A DNA stretch of 64,000 bases from Actinoplanes sp. TBRC 11911 (GCF_012933445.1 NZ_JABBNC010000037.1:1-64000); one strand, 5' to 3'. Positions 34,377-43,672 are shown, counted from the first letter of the stretch. Numbers and translations: made by a program. Notes: a model not told the origin generated them from the letters alone.

Positions 34377-35405
34377 CTACTCCTGACGGTAGGGCGGGAA
34401 GGCGGCGGTGAGGTCACCCGGATCGGCGTCCGGTCGCCGTTCGGTCATCAAGCTCCGGTACGCCTCCGGATCTGCCACGACACGCCAGGTGTGGAAGGCG
34501 TGCCGCTGCGGGGAGAAGCCCGCCTTGTACGTGAACAGCGAGTCGTTCTGGCCGCCCTTGCCCCCGCCGAGGTGGAACAGGGTGTTCCCCCGGTTCTTGC
34601 AGAAGCGGCGCACCTCGTCGTAGAGCAGCTCGTCGGCGTAGCGGTTCTTGGCCCGCCGCGTCGACGAGACGTACCCGGTCGCGATGCCGTCGTACTCGAA
34701 GAACGTGTTGCCGCCGACCACCTCGTCGCCCTCCAGCGCACAGGCGAAGTGCATGCGTTCGCCGACGGCGTCGCGCATCGCCTCCAGGTGCTCGCGGGTG
34801 AAGAAGTAGAACTCGTTCGCGCCGACCCGGCGCATGTTGTCGTGGTAGCACTCCACCCACTCGCCGAGCCGGTCCCACTCGTCGAACAGCACCCGGGTGC
34901 CGGCGCGGCGGGCCCGGTTGATGTGGTTGCGGTGGTCGCTGCGGGTGAGGCTCCACATCTGCTCGACCGAGATGGTGAGGTCCATCGACACGGTCTCGCC
35001 GTGCAGCACCATCGCGCCGTGCCGGGCCATCACGTCCAGCGGCGCCGGCAGCATCGGATGCATCCGGACGAACGCGGTCACCACCCCCTCGGCCGCGAGG
35101 GTCCTGCCGAACGCGGCGCAGGCCTGGTCCCAGAAGTCGGTGTCCTCGGCCGCCGCCTGGCTCGCCGGTCCCGGATACCCGTACGGCGAGGCCGCGTCGC
35201 GCCATCCGGTGCCCGGGATGTCCCGCATGATCAGCGGGACGAGCAGGTGCTGGCCGCCGGCCTCGAACCAGAACGCGGCCGGGGTGCTGCCGGTCAGGGC
35301 GGCGTCCAGCACGACGTACCGCGGCAGGTGGTAGATGTCGTGGCCGGCCTTTTCCAAGGCCTCGGACCAGCGCGGGTCGCCCGGGTCGAGCAGCGCGGCT
35401 TTCAT
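34377..35405 (-). CDS. FemAB-like GNAT acyltransferase 2
   Basis: A 342-aa paralogue of the 32129 protein with the same landmarks: GHDIYHLPRYVVLDAALTGS, SPYGYPGPASQAAAEDTDFW, RSDHRNHINRARRAGTRVLF, MRRVGANEFYFFTREHLEAM, VVGGNTFFEYDGIATGYVSS and LFHLGGGKGGQNDSLFTYKA. The two copies flank the FAD monooxygenase, so the block probably arose by duplication and insertion. Acyl donor and acceptor are unknown. Confidence 0.82.
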   Translation of the reverse strand: MKAALLDPGDPRWSEALEKAGHDIYHLPRYVVLDAALTGSTPAAFWFEAGGQHLLVPLIMRDIPGTGWRDAASPYGYPGPASQAAAEDTDFWDQACAAFGRTLAAEGVVTAFVRMHPMLPAPLDVMARHGAMVLHGETVSMDLTISVEQMWSLTRSDHRNHINRARRAGTRVLFDEWDRLGEWVECYHDNMRRVGANEFYFFTREHLEAMRDAVGERMHFACALEGDEVVGGNTFFEYDGIATGYVSSTRRAKNRYADELLYDEVRRFCKNRGNTLFHLGGGKGGQNDSLFTYKAGFSPQRHAFHTWRVVADPEAYRSLMTERRPDADPGDLTAAFPPYRQE

Positions 35406-35430
35406 CGTGCGTCCTCCTTGAAAGGGCGGC

Positions 35431-36594
35431 TTACGGCCGCAGGATCCGTGCGTTGAGCGCCATGTTGGCCGCGAACTGGTCGTTCACCACGCGGTGACTG
35501 TCCAGCCGGGCCTGCACGGCGGTGTCGAAACGGCCGAGCTTGACGAAACCGTCGGAGAACCATCCGTTGTCCTCCCCGGAGCCGTCCACGAACTCGTGAT
35601 ACGTCGTCCCCCCGGGCCAGATGACCTTCAGGAGGGTCGCCGAGAAGGCGGCCATGTCCGCCGTGGTCCAGGTGGTGCCGTGCGCTCGCGCCTCGGTCAC
35701 GTACGCCATCACCCCGTTGCCGTGCCCGGCGTCCTGCCCGGGCCGCTTGAACGACCCCCACTGGTCGCTCCAGAAGTACGCGGTGGCCTCCACCGGATTG
35801 CGCCGCAGCTGCCCCTTCAACCCCTTGGGCGCACCGGGCATGTGCAGGTCGATGTTCGCGACCACGGTCAGGTACCGGCTGCGCTTTCCCGGGTCGGCGG
35901 TGAGCCGGGACAGGTTCATCGAGATCAGCGCCCAGTGCGCGGCCATGTGCGTGCGCTCGCGGTAGATCCAGTCCTGCGGGCCGCGGGCGTACCATTTCGC
36001 GAAGACCTGCGACTCGGCGAACGCGAGCAGCCGGTCGTAGCGCATCCGGTAGGTCTTGTTGCCGTAGACCTGCGGGTTCTCCCGCATCGCGACCAGCAGC
36101 TGCGTCCCGTACCGCCAGAAATACGACTCGTAGAGCGGGATCTCGTCACCGTTCTCGCCGTTCTCGTTCGACGGCCAGCCCTGGTAGCCGTCGTTGAACT
36201 GGCTGCGCGGCAGCGAGCGGGACGTCACGGCCGAGCCCGCCACGTTCTCCAGGAACTCCAGCCCCAGGTCCAGATACTTGCGCGTGCCGGTGGCGCGGAA
36301 CATCGCGGTGAGCGCGTCCAGCGAGTACGACAGCTCGTAGAACTCCCAGCTGTCCTTGGACAGGCTGGCCGGGCGGCCGGTCCGGATCTGGTAGTCCCAG
36401 CTACGGTCGAACATCGCCGTCCAGTAGGCGATGGACCTGATCGCGGTGGGTGCCGGCGACGTCCGTTCGGCCGGGGCCGCCGGCAGCGGGTCCAGCACGG
36501 CCGGCACGTCCTCGCCGCCGTCGCGGGTACAGGCGGCGGTCACCGACCCGAGAGCGGCGAGCAGAAGCGTGCGTCGTGCGATTCGCGGGTTCAC
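35431..36594 (-). CDS. Lipoprotein with probable (alpha/alpha)6-barrel fold
   Basis: A 387-aa protein from GTG 36594, which overlaps the ligase stop. The N-terminus RIARRTLLLAALGSVTAAC combines an Arg pair with a lipobox (TAAC), so it is likely exported and lipid-anchored. The mature part has helical repeats with aromatic motifs typical of heparinase- or glucoamylase-like barrels: WEFYELSYSLDALTAMFRAT, YESYFWRYGTQLLVAMREN, ERTHMAAHWALISMNLSRL. No exact family is recognised. In this position a polysaccharide lyase or hydrolase that trims or releases polymer is plausible. Confidence 0.65.
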   Translation of the reverse strand: MNPRIARRTLLLAALGSVTAACTRDGGEDVPAVLDPLPAAPAERTSPAPTAIRSIAYWTAMFDRSWDYQIRTGRPASLSKDSWEFYELSYSLDALTAMFRATGTRKYLDLGLEFLENVAGSAVTSRSLPRSQFNDGYQGWPSNENGENGDEIPLYESYFWRYGTQLLVAMRENPQVYGNKTYRMRYDRLLAFAESQVFAKWYARGPQDWIYRERTHMAAHWALISMNLSRLTADPGKRSRYLTVVANIDLHMPGAPKGLKGQLRRNPVEATAYFWSDQWGSFKRPGQDAGHGNGVMAYVTEARAHGTTWTTADMAAFSATLLKVIWPGGTTYHEFVDGSGEDNGWFSDGFVKLGRFDTAVQARLDSHRVVNDQFAANMALNARILRP

Positions 36595-37820
36595 TGTGGC
36601 ACCGGCTCTCGGCTGATCTCTGGTTCGTGGGCAGGGGCTTTCGCGACGGCGGCCGCGGCGGCCAGCGCGGCGAACAGCCAGGCCAGGCGCGAGTCGTAGT
36701 AGTCGCCGGAGAAAAGGCTGCTCAGCCCCACGAAGACGGCCGCCGCCACGGCCAGTCCCGTCATCATCTTGTGCTGCGGCAGCACGTCGCGGCGGCGGAT
36801 CGTGAAGGTCCACAGCAGGATGGCCGTGGTCAGCAGTCCGATGCCGATCGCACCGCCCTCGGCCGCGACGCCGAGCACGTAGTTGTGCGGATACTCGACG
36901 CCCTGGTTGACGCCGATGAGCCCGTAGAAGCCGTCCAGGCCGGCCCCGGCGAGCGGGTGGTCGACGGCCAGCTTCCACGCGGCCGCCCAGATGTCCGTGC
37001 GGTCCGACAGGTAGTGCTGCTCCACGGTCTGTTCCACGAACCGCTCCTGGAACAGCGAGGTGAACGCGGGCGGCGCGAAGTTCCAGACGACCACTCCGGC
37101 CACGCTCAGCGCGACCACCGCGGCCACCACCGGCCCGGGACGCAGCTTGCGGCGCAGCTTGAGCAGCGCGACACCGCCCACGAACATCCCGGCGAGCAGC
37201 CCGGCCCGCGACCCGGAGAGCACCGCGGCGAGGATGAACAGCGGCACCGCGAGCAGCACCCACCACTTGCGGGTCAGCAGGAAGACGGCGAGCGCGCTGA
37301 TGATGCCGAGGATCTGGATGCGCACGAAGACGTTCGGGCCACCGCCGAAGGCCGAGTACCGGCCCTGCTCGCCCGGCCCGTTGATGAACAACGCGGCCAG
37401 CGCGAACACGATGGCCGCGACGTAGAACAGCCAGAACGTCTGCCGCACCACGGTCTGCGGGTCGCCGATCGCGTACAGGTAGAAGGCGACGACCAGCGCG
37501 ATCATCAGGACCAGGTCGAGGGTCTGCGGGCCGACCCGGGCGGCGCTCGGCGCCCAGAGGCCGGAGGCGATCTGGAACAGGAAGAACAGCACCATGGCGA
37601 TGAGCCAGCCCTCGTGCCGCGGCGAGTGCGGCACCGCCGGGCGGCGCGCGATGTCGATGGTCAGCAGCACGAACGCGCCGATCAGCCCGACCACCCGCAG
37701 GTCGACCCAGGCCAGGTCGGGGAAGCCGGCCCGGTCCAGGGTGAAGCGGCCGCCGATCGCCACCAGGATCATCACCAGACCCGGCGCGAGGAACGTCCGC
37801 GGCACGCGCAACCAGCTCAT
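36591..37820 (-). CDS. O-antigen ligase / Wzy-like polymerase
   Basis: A 409-aa multi-pass protein (about ten to twelve helices). I chose ATG 37820, which overlaps the flippase stop (ATGA). The Wzy_C-type region has AAVLSGSRAGLLAGMFVGGV in a membrane segment and the large periplasmic loop with SDRTDIWAAAWKLAVDHPLA, GAGLDGFYG and VEYPHNYVLGVAAEGGAIGI, carrying the conserved HN that marks ligases and polymerases. In an actinomycete it should polymerise the repeat unit or attach the glycan. Confidence 0.88.
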   Translation of the reverse strand: MSWLRVPRTFLAPGLVMILVAIGGRFTLDRAGFPDLAWVDLRVVGLIGAFVLLTIDIARRPAVPHSPRHEGWLIAMVLFFLFQIASGLWAPSAARVGPQTLDLVLMIALVVAFYLYAIGDPQTVVRQTFWLFYVAAIVFALAALFINGPGEQGRYSAFGGGPNVFVRIQILGIISALAVFLLTRKWWVLLAVPLFILAAVLSGSRAGLLAGMFVGGVALLKLRRKLRPGPVVAAVVALSVAGVVVWNFAPPAFTSLFQERFVEQTVEQHYLSDRTDIWAAAWKLAVDHPLAGAGLDGFYGLIGVNQGVEYPHNYVLGVAAEGGAIGIGLLTTAILLWTFTIRRRDVLPQHKMMTGLAVAAAVFVGLSSLFSGDYYDSRLAWLFAALAAAAAVAKAPAHEPEISREPVPQ

Positions 37821-39085
37821 GGCGCCGGGTCCCGCTTCACCCGCATCACCACGAGCGCGAACAGCAGGCACGCGCCGTAGCCGATGAGCGATCCGTACGC
37901 CGCGCCGACGATGCCGTGCGCCGGGATCAGCAACAGGTAGAACGCGAAGCTGACCGCGAACCCGACGATCTCGCCGGTGGACACCAGCCCGGCGTGCCCC
38001 TTCGCGATCAGCAGGGCCAGCGCGACCCGGGAGATGCCGTAGAGACCGGCCGCGATCACCAGCGGCACCACGACCGCCTTCGCCGGCGCGTACGCCTCGC
38101 CGAACAACGGCACGATCAGCAGATACAGCATGACCGCCGCGATCGGCACCAGCACCACCGTGTACGCCACCGCGGCCAGCACCACCGGCCGGGTCCGCAG
38201 CCCGCCCTCGCGATCCGCGGCCCGCCACTTGCCGATCCGCGAGTCGGCGAACGCCCGCAACGGCCAGGCGAGCAGCTCGGTCATCGTCGCCACGCTGGCG
38301 TACAGGCCGAGCGCCGAGGTGGAGGCCAGCGCGGGCAGCGCCAGCCGGTCCGCGCGCAGCATCGCCATGTTGGACACCGCGGCCGGGAACAGCGCCAGGC
38401 CTTCGCGCCGCACCAGAGCGTTGCGCTCGTGCCCCTGCCCGTCGGTCGAGCCACGCCACCAGATCAGCACGTACGCCGTGGTCGGCAGCAGCCCCGCCAC
38501 CAGATACGCGGTGATCCAGATCGCCGGGTTCGACACGCCCAGCACGAACAGCGCGGCGAACAGTGCGAGTTGCAGCAGCGCCTCGATGACCTGCGCGGCC
38601 AGGAAGTCCTTCGTCTTGCCGACCGCGATGGCGATCGACCGGGCCGCCAGCCCCACCGCGGCCACCAGCGTGTACGCCACCACGAGCGCGACGATCGCGG
38701 CGCCCGGGTTCAGGCCGTGCGGCGCCGCGAGCGAGAACACCGCGGCCGCCACGACACCTGCGACAACCGGCACGATCAACAGCCGGGTGTACGCGCGTAC
38801 GGCGGCCGACGGGGTGTAGTTGTGATAGCTCGCCACGAAGCTGCGTTCGGTGCCCAGCAGCAGCACCTGCGAACCCAGGTAGACGATCTGCAGCAGCAGC
38901 GCCACCTCGCCGCGATGGTCCGGGGTCATCGCCCGGGCCATCAGCACGTTCGCGATCAGCGCCACCACCCCGGTGAGCACCTGTGCCGCGAGCAGCTTCA
39001 GGTACGGCTCGCGAACCTGGCGCAGCAGCCAGTCCGCCGCTCCGGTGCGCGGCGTGCTCGCGGGTCGCGTCCGAACCTCAGTCAT
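37817..39085 (-). CDS. Polysaccharide flippase (Wzx/MATE-like)
   Basis: A 422-aa protein with about twelve membrane helices (LLAAQVLTGVVALIANVLMA, VGLAARSIAIAVGKTKDFLA, AVSNMAMLRADRLALPALAS, LLIPAHGIVGAAYGSLIGYG). It is a Polysacc_synt-type oligosaccharide-lipid flippase that would move the undecaprenyl-linked unit outwards. It overlaps its neighbours on both sides. Confidence 0.87.
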   Translation of the reverse strand: MTEVRTRPASTPRTGAADWLLRQVREPYLKLLAAQVLTGVVALIANVLMARAMTPDHRGEVALLLQIVYLGSQVLLLGTERSFVASYHNYTPSAAVRAYTRLLIVPVVAGVVAAAVFSLAAPHGLNPGAAIVALVVAYTLVAAVGLAARSIAIAVGKTKDFLAAQVIEALLQLALFAALFVLGVSNPAIWITAYLVAGLLPTTAYVLIWWRGSTDGQGHERNALVRREGLALFPAAVSNMAMLRADRLALPALASTSALGLYASVATMTELLAWPLRAFADSRIGKWRAADREGGLRTRPVVLAAVAYTVVLVPIAAVMLYLLIVPLFGEAYAPAKAVVVPLVIAAGLYGISRVALALLIAKGHAGLVSTGEIVGFAVSFAFYLLLIPAHGIVGAAYGSLIGYGACLLFALVVMRVKRDPAP

Positions 39086-40550
39086 CCGTCTTTTTCTCTT
39101 GCTCCGCGGGCACGACCTCGCTGTTGACCACCTTCGCCCGGCCGCTCACCTTGACCTGCGGCGGCTCGTTTCCGTCGTCCTCCGGGCCCTCCGGCTTGTC
39201 GATCAGGTGGGTCACCACGCTGAGGCTGTCGCCCGGCTCCAGACGGGTCGCGCCGGTGCTGGCCGGCAGCTTCTTGGGCAGCGCGTTGAGCACCGCGCCG
39301 ACCAGCCGCGCGCCGACCCGCTCGAGCAGATCCTTGGACCGCTCGACCTCGCCGGAGCGGGTCTTGTTGGCCCGCACCACCAGCAGCGCGCCGTCGGTGA
39401 CCTTGCTGAGCACCACCGCGTCGGCCACGCCGTGCAGCGACGGCGCGTCCACGATCACCGCGTCGTAGCGCTCGGTCAGATAGCGCAGGGCGCTGGCCAG
39501 CGCCGGCGACGCCAGCAACTCGCCCGGATCGAGCCGGCCCTTGCCCGGCGGCAGCACGGTGATCCGGCCGTCCAGCGTCTCGCGCAACGCCTCCGGCAGC
39601 CCGATGTCGCCGGTCAGCACGTCGGCCAGCCCGGGTCCGCCGTCCAGCGCCAGATAGCGCCCGACGCCCGGCGAACGCAGGTTCGCGTCGATCAGCACCA
39701 CCCGGGCGCCGGTCTCCGCGACCGCCACCGCGAGCCCGCAGGCGATCGCGGTGGTGCCCTCCTTCGGGCCGGACGCGGTCAGCAGCAACGACGTGCCACG
39801 AGCATTCGTGCGCGACAGCGCCGCCACGTCGGGCAGCAGGCTGCGCAACCGCCGGAACGCCTCGGCCAGCGCCTCGTCCGGGTGGTGCCCCCGCCCGTAG
39901 CGCCCGCCCAGCGCGATCGTGCCGACCGCGGGCAGCCCGAGCCGCCGCAGGTCGTCCTCGTCGGCCGCGGTGCGCGCGGTGGCTTCCCGGACCGCCACGG
40001 CGGCCGCGCCGATCAGCAGGCCCAGCACCGCCGCGAAGCCGATGTTGCGGACCAGGTTGCCCGGGTCCTGCGTGGTCACCGGCTGCTGCGCGATCGACAC
40101 CTTGGGGGTCGGGTTGCCCTGCTGCGCGGCACCGGCCGCCGGGTCGAGCTCCGCGGCCAGCGCGACCAGGGCCGACGAGGCGGCGGTGACCATCGCACGG
40201 CTACGGCCCTGATCCGGGTCGACGGCGGTCACGACGAGCAGATCGGTGCCGGCCTGCACCTGTGCGGTGAGCTCGGTCTGCACCTGGGCGGCCGTGACGC
40301 CGTGACCCAGCTTGTCGGCCACGTTCTGGGCCACCCGCGGCCCGGTGATCAAGGCGATGTAGGAGTTGAGACGACTCGTGGTCGCGTCCGGATCGGTGCT
40401 GGACGTCGTCACGAACAGCACCATCGACGACCGGTACGCCGGTGCCGCGGTGAGAGTCAGTCCTGCCGCGGCACCCGCGGCTATCAGCACCGGCAGGACG
40501 ATCCAGAGCCATCGACGCCGGCACGCCCGTACGTATTCGCGCAGTTCCAC
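39078..40550 (-). CDS. Wzz/BY-kinase-like chain-length protein with degenerate P-loop
   Basis: A 490-aa protein from GTG 40550. The N-terminal Wzz domain has two membrane helices (WLWIVLPVLIAAGAAAGLTL and IGFAAVLGLLIGAAAVAVRE) around an extracellular region. The cytoplasmic part resembles a BY-kinase: Walker A' ARVVLIDANLRSPGVG and Walker B YDAVIVDAPSLHG are present. The Walker A reads TASGPKEGTTAIACGLA and lacks the invariant GK(S/T) lysine. The C-terminal tail (after about residue 445) has no tyrosine cluster. It probably governs chain length or export without classical autokinase activity. Confidence 0.85.
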   Translation of the reverse strand: MELREYVRACRRRWLWIVLPVLIAAGAAAGLTLTAAPAYRSSMVLFVTTSSTDPDATTSRLNSYIALITGPRVAQNVADKLGHGVTAAQVQTELTAQVQAGTDLLVVTAVDPDQGRSRAMVTAASSALVALAAELDPAAGAAQQGNPTPKVSIAQQPVTTQDPGNLVRNIGFAAVLGLLIGAAAVAVREATARTAADEDDLRRLGLPAVGTIALGGRYGRGHHPDEALAEAFRRLRSLLPDVAALSRTNARGTSLLLTASGPKEGTTAIACGLAVAVAETGARVVLIDANLRSPGVGRYLALDGGPGLADVLTGDIGLPEALRETLDGRITVLPPGKGRLDPGELLASPALASALRYLTERYDAVIVDAPSLHGVADAVVLSKVTDGALLVVRANKTRSGEVERSKDLLERVGARLVGAVLNALPKKLPASTGATRLEPGDSLSVVTHLIDKPEGPEDDGNEPPQVKVSGRAKVVNSEVVPAEQEKKTDD

Positions 40551-41773
40551 TAGTTGCTCTCCCCAACGGTCCGGTTCAGCACGTGCTCGAAGCGTTCGAA
40601 AAGCAGGTCCCGGGAGAAACGCTCAACCGCCAGTGTGTGGGCGGCGGCCCGTGCGCGGCTCAACCATTGGTCGTCACGCACGTACTTCGCGAATTTTTCC
40701 CCGGCGTCCGCGGCGTCTTCCGGATCGAGCACCAGCCCGGCGCCGGTCTCGTTGAGCAGATCGGCCTGCCAGCCGCCGTGGTTGATGGCGATCGGCCGGC
40801 TCGCGGCGAGCGCGTCGAAGAACTTGTTCGCCGAGTTGTCCCACAGGGCCTTGATCGGGCGCACGAAGCTGGTCGACATGGTGGCCGCGCCGAGGATGAC
40901 CGGCAGGTCGGCCTTGGGCACCTTGGGCCACATGTGCACGCTGCGGTCCAGCAGCCCGTAGCTGCGGGCGAGCTCCTTGGTCGGCTCCCACTCCATGCCG
41001 TGGCCCACGATGAGGACCTGCACGTCCGGGTCGATCTCCTGCATCCGGCGGGCGGCGTGCACCAGGTACTCGACGCCGTTGACCTTGCCGAGCGCGCCGG
41101 TGTAGACGATCAGCGGCCGGTCGCCCAGCCAGTCGTGCTGAGCCCGGAATTGTCCTATTTTCTCAGGTGACACCTCGAACATGGCGATGTCGGCCGCGTT
41201 CGGGATCATCGTGGTACGGGTGCCCGGCCGGCGCGCGGTGATGCCCGCCGCCATGCCGGGGGAGAGGGCGATGACCTCGGACGCGTTGCGGTAGGCGAAG
41301 TTCGCCAGCCCACCCGCCAGGCGCCGGGCCACCGGGTTGCGCAGCGCGCCCATCTTGATCGGCACCTCGGGCCACAGGTCGCGGACCTCGAAGACGAACG
41401 GCGCCCGGCTCAGCTTGGACGCCAGCACGCCGGGCACCGCGACGGTCAGCGGGGTGCTGGTCGCGAACACCAGGTCGGCCTTGATCCGGGTGGCCTTCAC
41501 CGTGGCCAGCGCCATGAACTCGGCGAACGCGCGCAGCCGGCGGGCGTACGACATGGTGTTCGCGTACGGCACCGAGAACCAGTGCACGTGCACGCCGTCG
41601 TCGTTCGTCTCACGCCAGCCCAGCTCGCGCTTGCCCTCGGTGATGTCGGTGGTGACGACGTGCACCTCGTGGCCACGCTCGACCAGGCGACGGGCCTGCT
41701 CGTAGGAGCGGATCCCGCCGGCCATCCGCGGGTTGCAGTAGTACTGATGGATGTAGACGATGCGCACCCTCAT
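40550..41773 (-). CDS. GT4-family glycosyltransferase (WbuB-like)
   Basis: A 407-aa protein with ATG 41773 overlapping the aminotransferase stop. It has YIHQYYCNPRMAGGIRSYEQ, HVVTTDITEGKRELGWRETN, FVFEVRDLWPEVPIKMGAL, PLIVYTGALGKVNGVEYLVH, and DNSANKFFDALAASRPIAIN near the nucleotide site. This pattern matches WbuB-type transferases that add a fucosamine- or HexNAc-type sugar in O-unit assembly. Exact specificity cannot be assigned. Confidence 0.9.
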   Translation of the reverse strand: MRVRIVYIHQYYCNPRMAGGIRSYEQARRLVERGHEVHVVTTDITEGKRELGWRETNDDGVHVHWFSVPYANTMSYARRLRAFAEFMALATVKATRIKADLVFATSTPLTVAVPGVLASKLSRAPFVFEVRDLWPEVPIKMGALRNPVARRLAGGLANFAYRNASEVIALSPGMAAGITARRPGTRTTMIPNAADIAMFEVSPEKIGQFRAQHDWLGDRPLIVYTGALGKVNGVEYLVHAARRMQEIDPDVQVLIVGHGMEWEPTKELARSYGLLDRSVHMWPKVPKADLPVILGAATMSTSFVRPIKALWDNSANKFFDALAASRPIAINHGGWQADLLNETGAGLVLDPEDAADAGEKFAKYVRDDQWLSRARAAAHTLAVERFSRDLLFERFEHVLNRTVGESN

Positions 41774-42909
41774 GCCCCTTGCTCTGCTGCTGCCCGGACG
41801 GCTTGAACGACCCGCTCGCGGTCCTGCTGAGTGAGGGCCGAGCCGCTCGGCAGGCACAGCCCCCGGTCGAACAGATCGGCGCAGGTGTCCCCGCCGCGCA
41901 TGGGGAAGTCCCGGAACATCGGCTGCAGATGCAGTGGCTTCCAGGTGGGCCGGCCTTCGATGTTGCGCTCGCGCAACGTGGCGAGGATGTCGTCGCGCGA
42001 CGCACCGAACTGGTTCGCGTCGACCAGCAGGCAGGTCAGCCAATGGTTGGGCCGGCCGTATCCCGCAACCGGCATGAAGCTGATCCCGCTCAGATCGCTG
42101 AGCGCGGCCCGGTAGTACCGGTTCGTCTCGCGGCGCGCGGCGATCATGTCGCCCAGCCGCTGCAGTTGCCCCCGCCCGACCGCCGCGAGCAGGTTGCTGA
42201 GCCGGTAGTTGTAGCCGACCCGGCGATGCTCGTAATGTTCTTCTTTCTCCCGGGCCTGGGTGGAGAGATGCCGGGTCTGTGCGGCCACCCGGTCGTCGTC
42301 GGTGACGAGCATGCCGCCCCCGCCGGTGGTCATGATCTTGTTGCCGTTGAACGAGAGGATCCCGGCGAGACCGAAGGATCCGGCCGCACGACCTCGGTAG
42401 TCCGCGCCCAGTGCCTCAGCCGCGTCCTCGATCAACGGCACGCCGTACCGGTCGCAGGCCTCCATCAGCGGGTCGTAGTCGGCCGTCTGCCCGTACATGT
42501 CGACCGCGATGACCACGCGCGGCAGCCTCCCCTTGCGGGCCCGGCGGCGCAGCTCCTCGGCGACCAGCTCGGGATCGACGTTCCAGCTCTCCCGGGTGCT
42601 GTCCAGGAAGACCGGCCGGGCGCCCAGATACATCACGGCGTTGGCGGTGGCCGCGAACGTGAACGACGGCACCAGCACGGTGTCACCCCGGCGCACCCCG
42701 GCCGCCGTCAAGGCCAGATGCAGCGCCGCTGTTCCGCTGCTGAGGGCCACGGCGTGGCGTACGCCGAGCTGGTCTTTGATCTGCTCCTCGAAAGCGTCCA
42801 GGTCGGGCCCGACCGGGGCGACCCAGTTCGAGTCGAAGGCCTGCAGCAGCAGCTTGCGTTCCACGTCGCCGACGTCCGGCGGGGAGAGGAAGATGCGCGC
42901 GTCAGCCAT
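41770..42909 (-). CDS. DegT/DnrJ/EryC1-family sugar aminotransferase (PglE-like)
   Basis: A 379-aa protein from ATG 42909; a GTG at 42915 is an alternative. It has ALSSGTAALHLALTAAGVRR, VPSFTFAATANAVMYLGARP, IEDAAEALGADYRGR and the PLP lysine in LSFNGNKIMTTGGGGMLVTD, then VGYNYRLSNLLAAVGRGQL. These match the PglE/PseC/LegC branch that aminates 4-keto-6-deoxy-HexNAc. With the 4,6-dehydratase at 27248 it would yield a 4-amino sugar. No PglD-type hexapeptide acetyltransferase is present. Confidence 0.92.
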   Translation of the reverse strand: MADARIFLSPPDVGDVERKLLLQAFDSNWVAPVGPDLDAFEEQIKDQLGVRHAVALSSGTAALHLALTAAGVRRGDTVLVPSFTFAATANAVMYLGARPVFLDSTRESWNVDPELVAEELRRRARKGRLPRVVIAVDMYGQTADYDPLMEACDRYGVPLIEDAAEALGADYRGRAAGSFGLAGILSFNGNKIMTTGGGGMLVTDDDRVAAQTRHLSTQAREKEEHYEHRRVGYNYRLSNLLAAVGRGQLQRLGDMIAARRETNRYYRAALSDLSGISFMPVAGYGRPNHWLTCLLVDANQFGASRDDILATLRERNIEGRPTWKPLHLQPMFRDFPMRGGDTCADLFDRGLCLPSGSALTQQDRERVVQAVRAAAEQGA

Positions 42910-43672
42910 GGACACGGGTCCTCACCGCCCAGAGCGGCCAGGCCGGGTGCAGTCCCTGCCGGTTGATGCTCATCGGCGAGTCACCGGGGTGCATCGCGTC
43001 GCGGCGGGTGCTGGCGAAACTGCGGTACCCGGCCTCGCGGGCCGCGATCACGTCGCGCTGCAGATAGTCAACTGCCGGATTCCCGTACGGGGCGGCGAAG
43101 TCCCGGACCGCGACACCGACCTGGTCCTCGATCTCGTTCTTCGAGTCCAGCAGTTCGCGGGCCGCCACCATGTCGTCCTGATCGGCGAGCCGGTGGTGGG
43201 TGACGGTGTGCGAGCCGAGGCCGAACCCGGCGCCGGACAGCTCGCGGACGTCCGACCAGGTGAGGTTGCCGGCCTCGCCGATCAGGCCGGTCGTCACGAA
43301 GAAGGTGGCCGGCACGTTCAGGTCGAACAGGATCGGGGCCACCACGTCGCGCCAGCTCAGGTGCCCGTCGTCGAAGTTGACGCAGAACACCGGCCCGGTC
43401 AGCGGCTTGCGCCCGGCCAGGATCGCCAGCGCGTCGTCCCAGCTCACCATCGCGCCGATGTCCCGGAACGTGCGCAGGTGCCGGCGCAGGTCGCGGCCGT
43501 ACTCCCGGGGCACGTCATGATAAAAGGGGAAATAGAGGCCCGGTGCCTTGGGCAGGCGGCGGAACATGCCGGCCGGCGCGAGGATGCGCCCTTGCACGCG
43601 GGGGCGCTCCCGTAGCCGGCGGCGGACCTCCAGCTCGTTCAGGCGCCGTCTGATCGTGGTCGGCGGCTGCAT
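42902..43672 (-). CDS. Polysaccharide deacetylase (NodB homology)
   Basis: A 256-aa protein. I chose ATG 43672 because GGGAGGG lies 8 nt upstream; an in-frame start at 43714 has no ribosome site. NodB motifs are VFCVNFDDGHLSW (metal-binding Asp pair) and GLGSHTVTHHRLAD (His pair), then DFAAPYGNPAVDYLQRDVI. It would remove acetyl groups from HexNAc residues of the polymer or lipid-linked unit. No signal peptide is visible, so it may act inside the cell. First gene of the leftward operon. Confidence 0.87.
   Translation of the reverse strand: MQPPTTIRRRLNELEVRRRLRERPRVQGRILAPAGMFRRLPKAPGLYFPFYHDVPREYGRDLRRHLRTFRDIGAMVSWDDALAILAGRKPLTGPVFCVNFDDGHLSWRDVVAPILFDLNVPATFFVTTGLIGEAGNLTWSDVRELSGAGFGLGSHTVTHHRLADQDDMVAARELLDSKNEIEDQVGVAVRDFAAPYGNPAVDYLQRDVIAAREAGYRSFASTRRDAMHPGDSPMSINRQGLHPAWPLWAVRTRVHG

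Noticed and set aside
36595..37266. N-terminal extension of the lipoprotein gene upstream of 36594
   Set aside because: The GTG at 36594 begins directly at an Arg-pair/lipobox signal and overlaps the ligase stop. The upstream frame is a shadow of the ligase gene.
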